The position numbers were made by a program, and so were the translations under genes. Below the pieces are notes generated by a model that did not search any database, was not told where the DNA came from, and saw only the letters and a program-made list of their open reading frames with translations. This document shows positions 13,695 to 28,518 of a DNA stretch of 64,000 nt, piece after piece. Origin of the DNA: Unio delphinus (Eukaryota; Mollusca; Bivalvia; Unionida; Unionidae); assembly GCA_029339505.1 (NCBI GenBank), contig JAQISU010000251.1, positions 1,390,001 to 1,454,000 on the forward strand, given 5' to 3'. Position 1 is the first letter of the stretch; the number at the start of each line of letters is the position of its first letter.

Positions 13695-16600
13695 ATATAT
13701 ATATGATCATTTGTAACTGATCATGGGGAGTAAGTGAAGTACTCAAGTGAAAGGCATATTCAGTGAATGAAAACGTGCACAGAAATGATATGGAATTAGC
13801 TGTAGGTTCACACAACAATATGAACAAGGTGTTCCTCAAGGCAGAAAATGGTAGAAAATATAGGTATCGACTCTGATTTCATGGGAAGTCATAGATAGTT
13901 TTAAAGATTCCAGCACAAAGATGGAAGAAAACAAATATGTTGTCAGGAGAGATGTGCTCATTGGAATCAGCATGAAATGCAAAGTGATTTTTGTCAAGCA
14001 TGTCACTTGCTACAAATATTATCTTATTCTTAGTTGTGTTTTTTTGGGCCAATTTTGGAGAAACATCTTTTAATAATGAAAAGATGTAGGGTAATTTTCT
14101 TCTTTTTTTCTGACAAAAACAGCATGCTCCAAGTGGTGTACATGGTCAAGATTTGGGTGACATGGAACTTTGAGAACCTTGCATTGGATCCAAACTCATT
14201 TTCGAAATGTGAAGATATTTGGCATAACTGGACAAATCATTTATACATATTTTAATGATTCCCTGTGCTTGAGAAACTTTAAAATCTGTTCACAATTTTT
14301 TAACTTTGTGTTTTTAGAGAATACACAATTGTAGATGGTAATCTTAAGATTCCACGTGTAAAAACTGAGGATGCTGGAACATATATCTGCTCAGCTCAGA
14401 ACCAGCATGGGCAGTCTGATGCATCAGTAGACCTGAAGATTGGAGGTGAGTGTTTAATAGAAGAAGAAAAGTTTTGTTTCATTTGTAATTTATTTTAGTC
14501 TCTAAATGTATTTACCATTAAGTACTGTGTTCCGTAGCAATAAAATGCTTTGATATAACATAGTTTCTTTCAGATGGCAGGTGTTGTCATGAATCTCTTA
14601 TATAATAGTAACACAAAAGAGTTTGATTAGTAAATTGGTTTCTGTATCAGTAGGATTTTTTAGAGACAATAATTTTTCAGCATTTTAAGACAATTGGAAA
14701 CTAAACAAGTTCATTTAGTGCCATGATACTTATTTTCATATTATAATAAAACACATTTTGACCATGAATCAGTTTCATAATTGTCAGTTAGATATAAAAA
14801 AGGAACAGATGTATATCTCATAGTTTACTGCAAAGATTCTTTCATAAAATCCACATTTTTAGTTTTCTTTACAAGTTTACTGTATGGTGTCCACTGACGG
14901 CATTTATTGTGATAATTAAGTTTCATAGTTAAAAAGCTCTCATTAATTTCCTGGTCCCTATTTCTCCTATGCAGTAGTGTTTGCTTATGCCTGGTGACAT
15001 AGTTTCTTCCTCCATATACCATCTTAACTTCCACTTTGCATGAAACATTTTGCACACTCAAGACCTTTGCTACTTGCCAACACTGACATAAACTTTGACT
15101 TCTTGAACTTGAACTATTTTTTAGCAGATGGTATTTACAAGAAAGTGTATGCTTCAGCAATTTTTAAAAAAACAGTAGTGATTCCCTGAAATATTCTTCT
15201 TCAAAGATTTTGAAATTCACAACAACATTTAAACAATAAATATCAGAATGCTTAAGCAAGTGTTTTGCCAAATTAATATTTTGTTTAGTCCATCCTTTTT
15301 ATTTTTCCTCAATGGCTCTTTGAATTTGTGCTTTCTGGCAAGTGAATTATAGAGGTTTAAATTAATTTATGATTGAAGTTATTTGATTTTTTTTATTTAA
15401 AATATTTACTAAAAAAAAATCTTATTCTGAAAGAAAACTAAGTTCCTCTGCACTTTTCCCAGTCAACTTGTCACCAATTCATATAATGCAGGTACAGATT
15501 TTGCAGTCAACTTGTCCTCAGTTTATATTGCGCAGGTGCACTTATCCCATTTGTCCTGTCCCCAATTCATAAAGTGCAGGTGTACATTTTGCAGTTTATT
15601 TGTCTGTTACTAATTTCATATCCTCACAGTCTCTTGAGTTGTCCACCATCTGCAGTTATAAAACCTTGTGGTTGATTTTTTACTTTGAAGCAGGATAGAG
15701 AACTATCAGTTTTGCATTGAAAAAGATACAAATTATGTTAACATTGTTTTTTCTCTCATTTTAAAGTTGACTTACATGTAGATTCAAATGCAGTTGATAA
15801 CAAAAGGCATAAACAAAATTTTACATAATGATTATATCATTACAAAAAAAGACAAATTTAGTTTATTTAATTTTATTTTGAATTTATCCTTCATCATAGG
15901 TACCTTGACAGAAATAATAAATAACGGACACTAGATATTAATTGCAAACAAAACCCTAATTGTGTCAAAAGTTTGAAACAGTTACTTCTTTATCATATAC
16001 TATGGAAATATTTTCTCCCACAAAGCACTAAAGGCAAAATAACTGTATAAACCAATGTTTCGTGATCATGAATTTAAATACACCCATAAAATATATGCAT
16101 TTGCTGATTACAACAAGTCCAATGACTGCATCTACTTTTAAGACTAAATGTTATGCTGTGAATATGAAATGTTACAATAGAATTGTTAGGCTCTGAATAT
16201 TAAAGACTGCCATATTTACCATATATGTTGGGACACCATAAATTTATTTTAAAAGTAATTTTATGTGCACTGTATTTTCTGGGACTCAGTCTTTTTTTTC
16301 AAGCCGTCAGTTGTGGTACACCTTTTAATTCATTCGAAAATTACATGTTTTTAAAATGCACTCTTTAATCCACTGCAGCAGCATCTCATCAACACAGCCC
16401 TTTCGCCTGCACATGTATGATCCATTCTTTATGTGCATGAATAATGTTTTTGCTTTCTCTCACCATGAATTTTTTTAGAGGCAACACATCAGTCAGATAT
16501 TTTTAAATCAGCACCAGTCTTGGTAATTCTTAAATTATTGATGCCCATCTTATTGTCAGTCCATCCAGAAATACGACAAAAGTACACTATAATTTCATCC

Positions 16601-18347
16601 ATGTTAATGGTCATATCGTCTGTGAAATTAACTGCTTCACTTCTGGCCTTCATGAATTGATCACATTATGTTATTTTCTCCAAATATTCTGGGTGATGAT
16701 AGGTCATAAATGTCCATGCATGAAGCACTCTGTTGTGTCAATTTTAAAATTGTTTATTTTTTTTCAATTTATTTTCAAACTTTCTGTGAATACCTGTGAA
16801 AAGGAACCAAAGTTAACTTCTATATCTCTGTGGTCTTTTAATATTCAAAATATAAAAATATTGGCATACTTAATAGAATCCAAAGTTGGCATGCTTTGCA
16901 ATAAGAAACCTATATCTTTGGTGTCCTGTTGGTAAGTTCCAAGAATGAACTTATTGCTTGCTGCCAGTTTTGTTTATTCACCACCCCGGCTTCTATGTGC
17001 TTGGTATCTGTAGTTATAATTAATACAAACTGGCAATGATTACTGCAGGTACATAGTGTATACTGCAATAACTTGCTTGAATGATATTTTAACCCGGGCT
17101 AGCAAATAGATTGTCACTTGCACTCGGGTGAATGTATTTTCAAATAATGATTTTTTGTGAGATGCTATCGTATGGTTAACCTGGGTATGATTCAATCTTG
17201 GTTCTTTTGCACCTAACACAGTATAATGCGTGAATGGCAGTTGTCTTCAAGATAACAGTAATAGTAAGACAAATAAAAGGGAATATTTAGATCTTGGAAG
17301 GGCAACATTTACATTTAGTGTACATCGTGTGATATTTGTGTATGTCACATGGTGGGAAAAATGTTTGCCATCATGATGGCCAAGGTAAATTTTATTTTTA
17401 AATGGATTACATCAAGTTGAGAGGTAGCAAGAAGCCATTGAGCCACTTAGAGTTTGGAACTGCAGTTTGTGAAACTGTTGAAGGTAATTAAGGTTTAAGT
17501 AAACTTTAACAAGCTGTTTAGTTAAACACAATGTTTACTATTGCTGCAATAGTCTTGAATCACACTTCTGGACTTTTAAATGTTTTCCAGCATGACAAAA
17601 GAAGTACATGATATTTTGTTATACTTGATTAAAACAAATGACTGCATTACTGATCAGGTCTTTTTAGGTTTGACAGTTCTGGTACCCTATGAAAAACTGG
17701 CATACAAACTGGCACCCCATGAAAATTTGCACTCCATAAAAATTGGTACCTCATGAAACTTGGCACCTTATGAATAACATTTAAATCATAGTAATTTAGA
17801 TCTTACATTTTCAATTAATTCTGTTTCAGACCTGATCCCACACTTTAAACAGAATCCCAATTCATACATTGCATACCAACCCCTGAGTGATGTTTATCTG
17901 GACTTTGATCTGCTGCTGTCCCTTAAGCCTGAGTCCACAGAAGGTGAGTCTCATCTTAAAACTATAATGCTGAGATTAAATGTGAAAGTTTTCTTTTTGT
18001 AAACATCCTCATTTAATTCATATTTGTAATACAGTTGGATGCTTTATTGCAAAACATTATTGATGCATTTTAGGAAGGGATTCTGAATCAGTGGTAAGAC
18101 AATACTGCATGCACCAATTAATGCCTCTTCTCTCCATTTTTAGGTATGGTACTGTACAATGGCCAGAACAGTAATGGAGCTGGTGACTTTGTCTGCTTTG
18201 GCCTGAATGAAGGTTATCCAGAATTCCGGTTTGATGTTGGATCTGGCCCTGCCATTATCCGTGGTAATAACAAACTAAATATGACCCAGTGGCACACAGT
18301 CAAGCTGACCAGAGACAGGCAGAAAGGTAGAAAATAATAATGATGAT

Positions 18348-18395
<48 letters not shown>

Positions 18396-21300
18396 TTGAA
18401 CACCTAGAATTTCTTACAATGGAAATCGTCAGAATATATTTTTTTTTGAAAATGTAATTAAAATTTGAGTAACGTTTACCCCTTTTAAGGAGCTTACAAG
18501 TGGAAGCCAGTGATGACACACCTCTCACAGAATTGTTACCATGGTGGATGGATGGATGGCTACACAAATGAATAATGTGTGTCAAGATATCAGTGATGAT
18601 TTATGAAAACTGGGGGGATAATAATAGTCATTAGCTAGATCAGGGGTCTCAAACTCAAACCACCCTGAGGTGTTGCATGAGGGTATTTTCAAGGGCCACA
18701 CCACCTTTGTTATCTCTCATGACACCTTGTGATGCCATTTATATTGTGGGCCATTGGATACAGCTTGGAGGGCTGCATGTGGCCCACGGTCTGCATGTTT
18801 GCAACCCCTGAGCTAGACCATCTCTTTCACAGTGAAAAGGTGTCTACAAAAAATACATGACTTCACCTGTAAGAGACAAAATGGTATAACAATTTAGTTA
18901 TCCTTTTTGATCACTAGTGACATCTCTTGAACGGAACCTCTCAAGTTGTGAAGACCACTGTAATAAGATGCCTTTCTTCTGCTGCCTCTTGAACATTTTG
19001 ATTTGGAGTGTAGCTTGACTGAGCCAAAACTTATATGTTAACATCATTTGTTTACTTATAAGCACTATGAAATCCACAAGGTATGCTTCAAGTACTAATC
19101 TAGAAAGTTTAACCTATGAAGTCTCTATGGTCAGATTGCAGTAATAAACTAGAATGTCTGACCTGTGAACTCCATATGGTACTAACAGCTGCCTCGCTTG
19201 GCGCTCAGCATTAAAAGGTTAGTGTTAGGACTGGTTGGCCTGGTGTCAGGATAATGTGACTGGGTGGGACAACATGCCACATGTCTGCGGCATGATGCCT
19301 CAGTGCTAGATATCACTATAAACTGCCTCACTGCAGACATCATAGCAATTTGACTGAACATCTGTTAAAGCTACGTTAAAAATCCTAGTCAAACAAACAA
19401 ACATTGTCAGCTTTCAGTATTAAATTAGATGGTCTGACCAAGAAACTAACATTTTTGATACTTTTTTTTGCGCTGAATTTTAAGTAAATCGTTTTTACAC
19501 CTCTTTTTTGTTTCTGGATTCTAGGAACTATGGTTGTGAATGATGAGCCAGCTTACACTGGTGTTTCCCCTGGAAATTTCCAAGGTTTGGATCTGGTACA
19601 GAATATGTATCTAGGATCTGTTCCAGATTTCAATATAGTGCCAAGAGCAGCTGGATTCAGAACAGGATTTGTGGGTAAGGCTCTGGCTTAGTACATACAG
19701 ACATACCTCACTCACTTTTAGCATCCCATACAAAAATTTTAAGCAGACTTAACTCATTTGGCAAAGATTCCTTTGGTATGTGTGATCCAGTTTCTGCATT
19801 CAATGGTGAATACCACTTATATTTGAGTTTTGTTGACTGCATTCAATGGTCAATCCCGTCTCCAGCTGTGGTGAATGTGTGTTAGATACAAAAATCTCTG
19901 ATTAGTTAGAAATGGAGTATTTCCAAGAATCAGACCATATTAAACCAATCAGAAATGATTTTACTTTCATTTGTGCAAATTTTAATTGTTTAGTTGCCAT
20001 GGGTTAACAATTCAATGCAGTTTCACTACACGTGTTCTGTTCAAGAAAAATTGTAAAAGATGGCTGACTTAAGAGTGATTTTTAATGATGATGAGAGTGA
20101 AAATAAGGAGTTTCTCGGACCATATCTTGAAAATATTGAGCAAGCAGAGGAAAGATGTTTGACAGTTGGATGTTTTGAGACATTTAGATTTGGACATAAA
20201 AGTTTCTGAGTTTGAATTGTCAGAAGGAGAGGATGCTGATGGCGCTGATGACATATTTCTAAAAATTTTGCACATTCATAAATGGTCTATAATTAAAGTT
20301 GTGAAAGACTTGGACAAATAGGAAAATAATATATCACAATATAGACAAATTCTTTTTTAATAATTGGTGAAAATTTTGTTGATTTTTATTGGAATAAGAA
20401 GAGAAATTTCAGAATTTGTCAGTGAAATTTAAATAAATTTTCAATGATAATTTCAGAAATTTTGTTTAAAATCTCCTAATATACCATAATTTCAGGGAAA
20501 AAAAGACATTTGAGTGAATGTTAAAAAAAATTCACTGAATTTGCTTAAATTTCAGTCTATTTTTCACTAGGGTATGATTTTTGTTGAGCATATTTTAAAA
20601 GGAAGCAAAAAAATAAAGTAAACATCAGATCATGCACAAAATCCACCTTACACCAAATTGTCTAAGTCCAAAGATTAATCTATGTTTGTAGTTCTTTTGA
20701 TAAAGTTCAAAATTAAACGTAACATTTCTGCTAAAATCAGTCCAAAATCCATCTTAAAGTTGGAAAATGAACTGGACAATCTGAAGTTTCCGTCTAACAG
20801 TGAACCTTTAGGAGGAATATAAGAAAAAGTATGCTTAACTTTTAGATGGATTCAGTCTGTCACCTTAGCCGTATTCCTGTTCTGCCTAAAGTAAATCTGA
20901 AATTTGGGTTTCTTTAGGTGAAAAATGACCTGGATACTTTTAAAATCCAGGTGGAATCTGCCTAAATATTATGTATGGGATACCTGAATAACTGAACCCA
21001 TTTATAATGTGGGACAGTTGCAGATTCTATTTTTCCTTTAGAAAACATGCCCCAAATAGGTCCTTATTTATTTCATGTGAATCAAATTGCACTGAAAATT
21101 TTAAGATGAAACCTCGACCTGCTACTTATTTTATCATGATAATTAATGGTTAATACCCAGAAATGTAGAATCAACATCATAAAATTTTAATAAGAAGTCT
21201 TAGATTTTGTTAAAGTTTCTTTTAAAACAAATGCACAATATCAATGATATTTAGCGATGAAATATCAGTCAATGTAAATGTTAGTGACGCCTAATGGTGG

Positions 21301-24300
21301 GAACACTATAAGAAAGAAATACTAGTTGAATAAGTCTTGTCAATTGAAATTATGTTTTAGTTTATTTATAAAATTGCAGATCTTGCTCTTCTTAAGGTCC
21401 ATGCAGATAATATAAACAATGATCTGCTATTACAAGTCTAGATTGACACTGTTATTAGTTACATATCATACCACCTAAATACTGTTATAAAAAGACCTGC
21501 ATCTAATTGCTTTTATAATTATAGGCAGTGTCAGTGAAGTGAAGATTAAGGGCATAAGTCTAAACCTGGGAGCAGAGGCACTTGAGGTCGTTGGGATAGA
21601 GCAGTATGATGTTTGTCACTACAACCCTTGCCTCAATGGAGGTATCTGTGTACCCAGAAATTCCAAGTATGGTTATGAGTGTCAGTGTCGTCAGGGATTT
21701 GCTGGTACAAGATGTGAGACAACAGGAGAGTCGTGTTACCCTGGTAAGCAATGATGGACCAATGTTCTATATATCACAGTTGTGACTATGACTTGATCTT
21801 GTGTTAAATCTAGCTAAGCTTTATGGGAAGTTCTCAAAGGTGAACATTTTTTTATATCTAATGCCGCTGTTCTTTATTGTTAATTGGTTATAGCTGTTTA
21901 GGATTGTAATTTTATGGGCTGAAGATATCTGAGTGATGGGTGATGTTATCATGGGCTTTAGCTCCTATCAAGGTAGAGTGAAAATGTTATCTTCCTTACC
22001 TGTTTCATAAGTATATCTCTGTATTAGTAGTGTGTTTTGGATTAATAACTCAGCATCATCAATCTTTATGCTGTGTTATCAACATATTTTAAGTCTCTCC
22101 CTTACAAGACTATATTATAGTGCATATCTTCACAGTTTTTTGACAGAAAGACAGAATAAAAAAAATGGAGAATTTCAAGGAATTAATTACTGGACTTGTG
22201 TGAATATGAAATTTGTAATTATTTTAATCCCTACCTTCATTTTAATTGAAATATTATAAAATGTTGCTAAGGACTATTCCATTTAAGCACACATGATACC
22301 CATGAATTCAAAAGCATTTAAAAAAGAAATATGCTGGGTATTCAGAGTGCCCAAAGAGTTCATACGAAAACAATACAAAATTCTAAATTGCATGTGTGGG
22401 TGACTTCTGTATTAAAAGTGCCTTCCCTGAGACCCATGTTTATTTTCTGGTTTAGCCCTAAGCATATTCAAAACATTTAATTTCATTTCACACAGTATGT
22501 GTCAATTTCGCATGTAGGTGCTTGTGGTCCCAGTGGGCGATGCTTCACGCTGTCAGGTACACGGGGATTCCGATGTGTATGTCCAGTGGGTAAGACTGGC
22601 GCTGGATGTCAAGTTGGTAAGTCTGTTATGGCAGGCATTTTATTTGTTAAGCACTGGTACTGAGTTTGTTCTCAGAGGTCAAAAATGGATGATAGTTATG
22701 CTGTAAGCAATTTGGATGGATATAATATGCAGGTATTTGTGCATGGTTTCTGGCTACATAAAGCAGGATGGTAACTTTTACCAAAAAGGGAACATAATTG
22801 ATTCAATTGTTTCATGATTTTGACTGTCTCATGTTTCATTTTTGCTTGGAAAGACAGTAAATCATCCTTTTTGTATTCAATACATTCTGAACAAAAAGGC
22901 CATTTATATTATTGGTGGGAATTAGTTAAAATTGAAAGATTCAATTTTAATCTATATTTATATATTTTCTATAGCTTTTTATTATTAGTTTCATTTTTGT
23001 ATACTTCGTAACTATTAGGTTGCTTGTATTCCATAAAATTAAATAGTTTACTTATGCATTGTCATCTTCCAAGTTGTTTGCACTTGATTTGTTACTAAAA
23101 TAATGAAAAGCTGTATGGTCAATACTAGAACACTGGAAGGATGTATGAAATGAAAACTGTTATTCATAAACTTTTCTTTTTCTGGTAAATATTTTAAAAA
23201 AATGAAAACACTTAGTCATAATACTTTTGCAACAGTCCTTCATTTTTTAAAACAATTGTCACATCTCAACTGCTTCATCGCAGTTAATATAGATCTATTT
23301 ATTTTTAGAGGCGCTGCTATATTTACCAGTTTTATTAAATAAAAATCACCCTATAATAAATAAATCCGATGGGTCACTGATATGTTCTGCCAACTTTTGA
23401 GTCCCTGATCCACTTATTGTACATCTTGTTCAAGGGAGTTGTCATTAAAAATTATTTAATAATAATAACATTAAACATTATCATAAATGTAAAAGCTGTA
23501 ATGTGATTGGTGAACCAAGGTTCAGCTTATTATAACCTCTTTATTATGTTGGAGAGCTTTAATTTAACTAGATTGCCATATTATTTGTGTATCTTGTGTG
23601 GCAAACTTTATAAAACATAGGATTCCTATATTATTTATTTATCTTGTATGGCAAATGTAATGCATCAGATTGCCATATTATTTATTTATCTTGTATGGCA
23701 AATGTGAAACATCAGATTGCGTTATTATTTATTTATTTATCTTATATGGCAAATGTAAAGCATCAGATTGTCATATTATTTATTTTTATCTTGTAAATCT
23801 GAATGCATTTTGTACATGATTAACTCATCTAACTTCATTTTTTTTCAGATGTCAACATAATCAATCCATTATTCAATCGCACTTCCTTCATCTCGTACCC
23901 AGTGGTTGAGGATGCCCTGTTTTCACTTTCAATCTATATTGAGTTCAAGCCACATTCACTAGAAGATGCCATACTGCTATATGATGCTAATTCTAGAGAT
24001 GGAACTGGTGATTTCATGTCACTTGTCATCAAGGATAGATATTTAGAGTTTAGATTTGATACTGGATATGGTAAGACTTCATTTTACATAATTCACAGCT
24101 TTGCTAGAAACTTCTGAAGAGAGATTAAGAAAGATAGATTTATGTATTATTTATATGTTTCTATTTTGATAGGTCAATTCAAAATAGTTAAGACTTGTGG
24201 GAAAGGTACTTCATGTAACAAATTGGATATGATAAGGGGTCGCACAGATACTATAGTGATTCCATCATGAGGCTGAGTTGTATATTACTTTAGACTTCAT

Positions 24301-27300
24301 GTTTTTTGGAAAGAGCATATAGTGTTATTCTTGATTATTCATCCTTAATCCATCTGTTTATGCATCTATTAATCACACATTAGTTAAGGTTTGTGTTGAA
24401 GTCATTTTTTTAGGCATTGTTAACCCCAGAGTAAATTAATTGCTGAATATGTGTCTTGATATGTACAACATGATTGCACCAAAATTTGATAACTTTTACC
24501 TACATTGTTTGCGTCATTGATTTCATTTAAGTGTGGCATTTAGGTTACTTTCTTGGGCATGTTGGGCAACAGAAGCATGTGTCTTTGTGAGTATAGTAAC
24601 TTCAAACCAAACAGGTCACTGAAACCGACATTTTGTTACAAAAACTGGTTAAGTTTATCATGTAGGTTTCCCATAAGTGGCTGGCCACAGAGGCAAGCAG
24701 TTGTGTAATCATGAATTTTGGTGAATACAGTGTCAGCCCACTTAAGTAGGTCAATGTAATGAACACAAGGTAACTACAAATAAGTTTTGTGTTTGATTCA
24801 GTTTCTCATACCCATTTAACTTAAGGGCTGCACAAAAAGGTGAGTGGTAGGTAATTGAAGCATTTTGGATACATTTTCTATTCTGGAAAGATTTGATGAA
24901 CTCTACTTGTTGTATTAATTTACTTTGAAACAAATTATCTATTACTGGACAAAAAGGTGACTTTCATTTTATAACTTAATATAGATTTTTATTTGCTACC
25001 CAAAAATGTGTTGCACATGTCTTTAGATCCTTCTGTCTGCCCCAACTATTCTTTGTTTTTAGAGTAGAATCTCATGTATTCTTGGCTGCAAGTTTATACA
25101 GATTTGTGTGTGGATGCCAGTAGGAGCGTACTGGATGCCAGTAGGAGCGTAGTGGGAGTGTGCTGGATGTCAGTGGGAGTGTGCTGGATGTCAGTGGGAG
25201 TGTGCTCTATGTCAGTGAGAGTGTGTGATACTCATTACCAAAAGTATCTTATTGAGACCTGTTCCTTCTGCTAAAACTTTTGTTTAATTCATATTTTCAT
25301 GCATTTTTGTGCTGCAGAGTCTGTAGGTTTTGCATTTGGTTTCAACATTGCATTATTGTGACCCAAAATTGTCCACTTCATTGATTTAATTGACATTGAT
25401 TGGTTAAAAGAGAGAGGGATAGGGCATTTGTTTTCAGTAAGCACATTGCTATTTATCTTTTTAATTTGGTAAAGCTCAGGATCATTGTTCATGAAACTAG
25501 GGAGGATTTAGCTTGTCACTTGTTTAATTCAAACTCTGGTATCTACATATATATCTTTTTTCCTACAATATTCCTATGCACAATAAATCATCAGACGAGT
25601 AAATTATTCAGTCCTTCAGAGTCCAACATTGCATGACATTCAGGCATATATAACTTGAAGATAAAAATTATTATTGTTACAGGTCCAGCCATTATCAAGA
25701 GTCGAAAGCCAGTTAGTATAAATGAATGGACACGAGTTTCAGCTTTTCGACGTAACAGGGAGGGAAGCTTAAAAGTTAATGATGAGGAACCGGTTGTTGG
25801 TAAGTGCTGCATCCTCTCATGCTGGCAGTGGTTTATGGTGGGAATGAAAATACAGTAAATCATTAAATTCTAACCACCACCACCCTACCCTACCACCAAA
25901 ATAAGACCACCACCCAATAGATACCAGTTATTCCCCTTCACTTATAAAAGTGCAGCTTACATTTTGAAACCAATAAAACTCCATATTTTGACTGCTTTTT
26001 TACAGTCTTACCAGTGGTCTTCATTTGGAGGTTATTTGTATGTAGTATTTATCTTGTATTATAAAGTTATTAAGTTTCAGTCCTTTTTGATTTTTTTTTA
26101 GCTTTGCAGGGGTTTCTCATTTTTATCCTATTTTGATAAGCAATTATATTGACGAGTTAAAACCACAAAACTGTTAATGTTTGTATATATCTGTCAACTG
26201 ATGTTCTTCAGCATTGAATTGATATCATCAGATTGAAGACCAAATATAGACTAATGCATAAGAAAGTAAGTGTATTTGATACAATATTTTCTCCCTCCTC
26301 TTACACTTCATTGAACAATTATACTGTGAATTACTTTTTAGCATCATTACATTTGAACAAAACATTTAGTTCGGCATATTAGCATCAGGAAATTTAACCT
26401 ATGTATAAGATATATATTTTTGGGGGTATAGCATGAATGATGAAGGATTTTCAGATATTCTCAGTAAAAATGAGCATCATTTAAGCCAATGCCTGCAAAT
26501 CTGTCTGCTCACTCATTCATATTACATTCTTGAGCTAGTAAAAAATTGTATTAGCTATGATGTTACCATGGTTACAGAAATCAAGAGCTCTCCACCCAGA
26601 TGGATGTTAGTGTCAGCATTTCATAAACGTTTTCAACATAAAACTGTTTCATAGATGTGTGCAGTTATAGAAAGTATTCATTCTTGGACTATTGCTGTGA
26701 ATTGTGTTTTCTGTGGATCTATCATTCTTTATTGCTCTAAATCCATGGATTATGGATAATTCTGTTGTTTTCATAAAAAGATAAATGTTTCTTTGATGTT
26801 TAAATTGGTGGTTTGTACAAACTGTAAAATGTATGAACATGGTGGTTGCTCATAGCAGCAGTTGCTCATAACAGTTTTTGCTGTTTATTTCTGCATACAA
26901 TGTTCCCAACACCTTAAGTTCCACACACCTGGAGTTGTAAAATTGGTACCATTATACCGTATAGTTTTTGTCATAAACCAGACTAATGTATAGGAAGATT
27001 ATTTCCTGGTCTTGTTCCATGCTTTGTATGCTCCCTGCATTGTTCTCCACTATTCTTATAGGGGTGAGCAACATAGAGATCATGCAAAGCAGGGAACCAG
27101 ACTAATTATTCATGTGGCTTCCTGGCCTTATCATAGGACGTGGCATCCTTATGAACGACCAAATCTCAAGAACAGACAGACACCACTGACCTTTATGTAA
27201 TCCACTGTTACAATGATTGCTTGATTAGTACTAATTGTTCTATTAAAAAAAAACAAGCATAAAAGGAATATAAAAAAGAAAAAGGAGTGTTGATACTGGT

Positions 27301-28477
27301 GATGTATGCTACAGTGCATTAACCAGGCTAATGTACATGTCACAAATTGCCATTGTTGTGCCAAAGTTGACATAGTGGTCACATATATTGTTTGTCTTTA
27401 GAGTTAATCTGTGATGAGGGGTGGAGTGAATAAGGTCATTCATGTGTCTATACCTATATTTGGTCATGGAATTTTACTTGCATTCTTTTTCTTAATGCAA
27501 CGCATATCTATATTTCACAATGTATATATGAGGCTCCTGGTTGATGGCTGAGTGGTCTCGTGTGCTTGATTTTACAGATCAACAACATCTCACCTCTACA
27601 TGGGTTTGAGTCTCAGGCTCACCCAGCATGGGTATGTGAGAAAGCATGCATGTAGCTTTCCCATGGGTCAGTGGTTCTTCTGGGGATTTTTCTGGGTTCT
27701 TTCTCCACGAGATATAGTGGCTGCCATGTATAGCCTAACATGCTGAAAAATTGTGTTAAACCCAATATACACACACACACACACACACACACAGAGTGGT
27801 TTACCTCATATGGCCACCCCTTCTACACCAGGAAAATGACCTAATAAGACAGATGGCCTACCAGAGGGGTACTTTATTTGTGAGATGTATATGTAGTAGG
27901 AAAGGTATAGCTTAAAGCAGTTAATATCTTCATTTTAAAGAAGCTCAAATTATTAAAACGTTCTTGTCGTAAGAACAGTTATTTCAAGGTAACATACATT
28001 AATAGTTCTTATTCTTAAGCATGGAATGTGAGTGGGATATTGTTGGCATGTGATTACAAAATCATTCAAAAACATTATTTAAAGAATTATACATACTTTG
28101 TTTTGCATTTAAAATAATTCTTTTTCATTTATTCCATTTTTCCACTGCTGAAGAATATTCTCCTCATCTTTTATGATCTTTTTTATTTAAATTTTTCCAT
28201 CAAGAAATCTCTTGGCCAGCAAACTCCTGATTGTCATCAAATCAAATAACGTTTGCTTTTCCTTAGAAAGTATTATTTCATTGTTTATGTGATATCTTGT
28301 TATAGTTTTGATATGATTTACTCCTAATTGCTAATGGTACAGTATTGCAATTTCATTAATCATACGAAACTTTCATGAACAAAAAACCTTCTTGTAAATA
28401 AAGTGATACATGTACCGTCACATGATTTTTCGGTCTTCATTTGCTACCCTTTTTTGTTCAAGGTTAATTGTTTTGTC

Positions 28478-28518
<41 letters not shown>

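Larger units (their letters stand above)
12226..14317. other. Intron between exons 7 and 8
   Basis: It contains an 18-bp-based minisatellite (13005-13325), a Tigger-like 5' fragment (13330-13640) and a GT microsatellite (13663-13691). Confidence 0.65.
14446..17829. other. Intron between exons 8 and 9
   Basis: Holds a minus-strand zinc-finger-like ORF remnant (14825-15160), a short 3-copy repeat (15455-15600), a minus-strand pogo transposase remnant (16290-16650), and a ~22-bp degenerate repeat (17685-17780). Elsewhere nothing recognised. Confidence 0.6.
18327..19524. other. Intron between exons 10 and 11
   Basis: Contains a TAA microsatellite (18350-18394), a hAT-type MITE (18641-18810) and a 5'-truncated SINE (19178-19407). 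Confidence 0.7.

Noticed and set aside
16657..16935. 92-codon + strand frame
   Set aside because: No family resemblance, hydrophobic AT-rich codons, and it overlaps the antisense of a transposase relic.
22590..22616. Earlier donor in exon 13 (GTAAGA at 22590)
   Set aside because: Using it would remove the sixth EGF2 cysteine; the donor after 22616 gives a complete EGF and matches the phase of exon 14.
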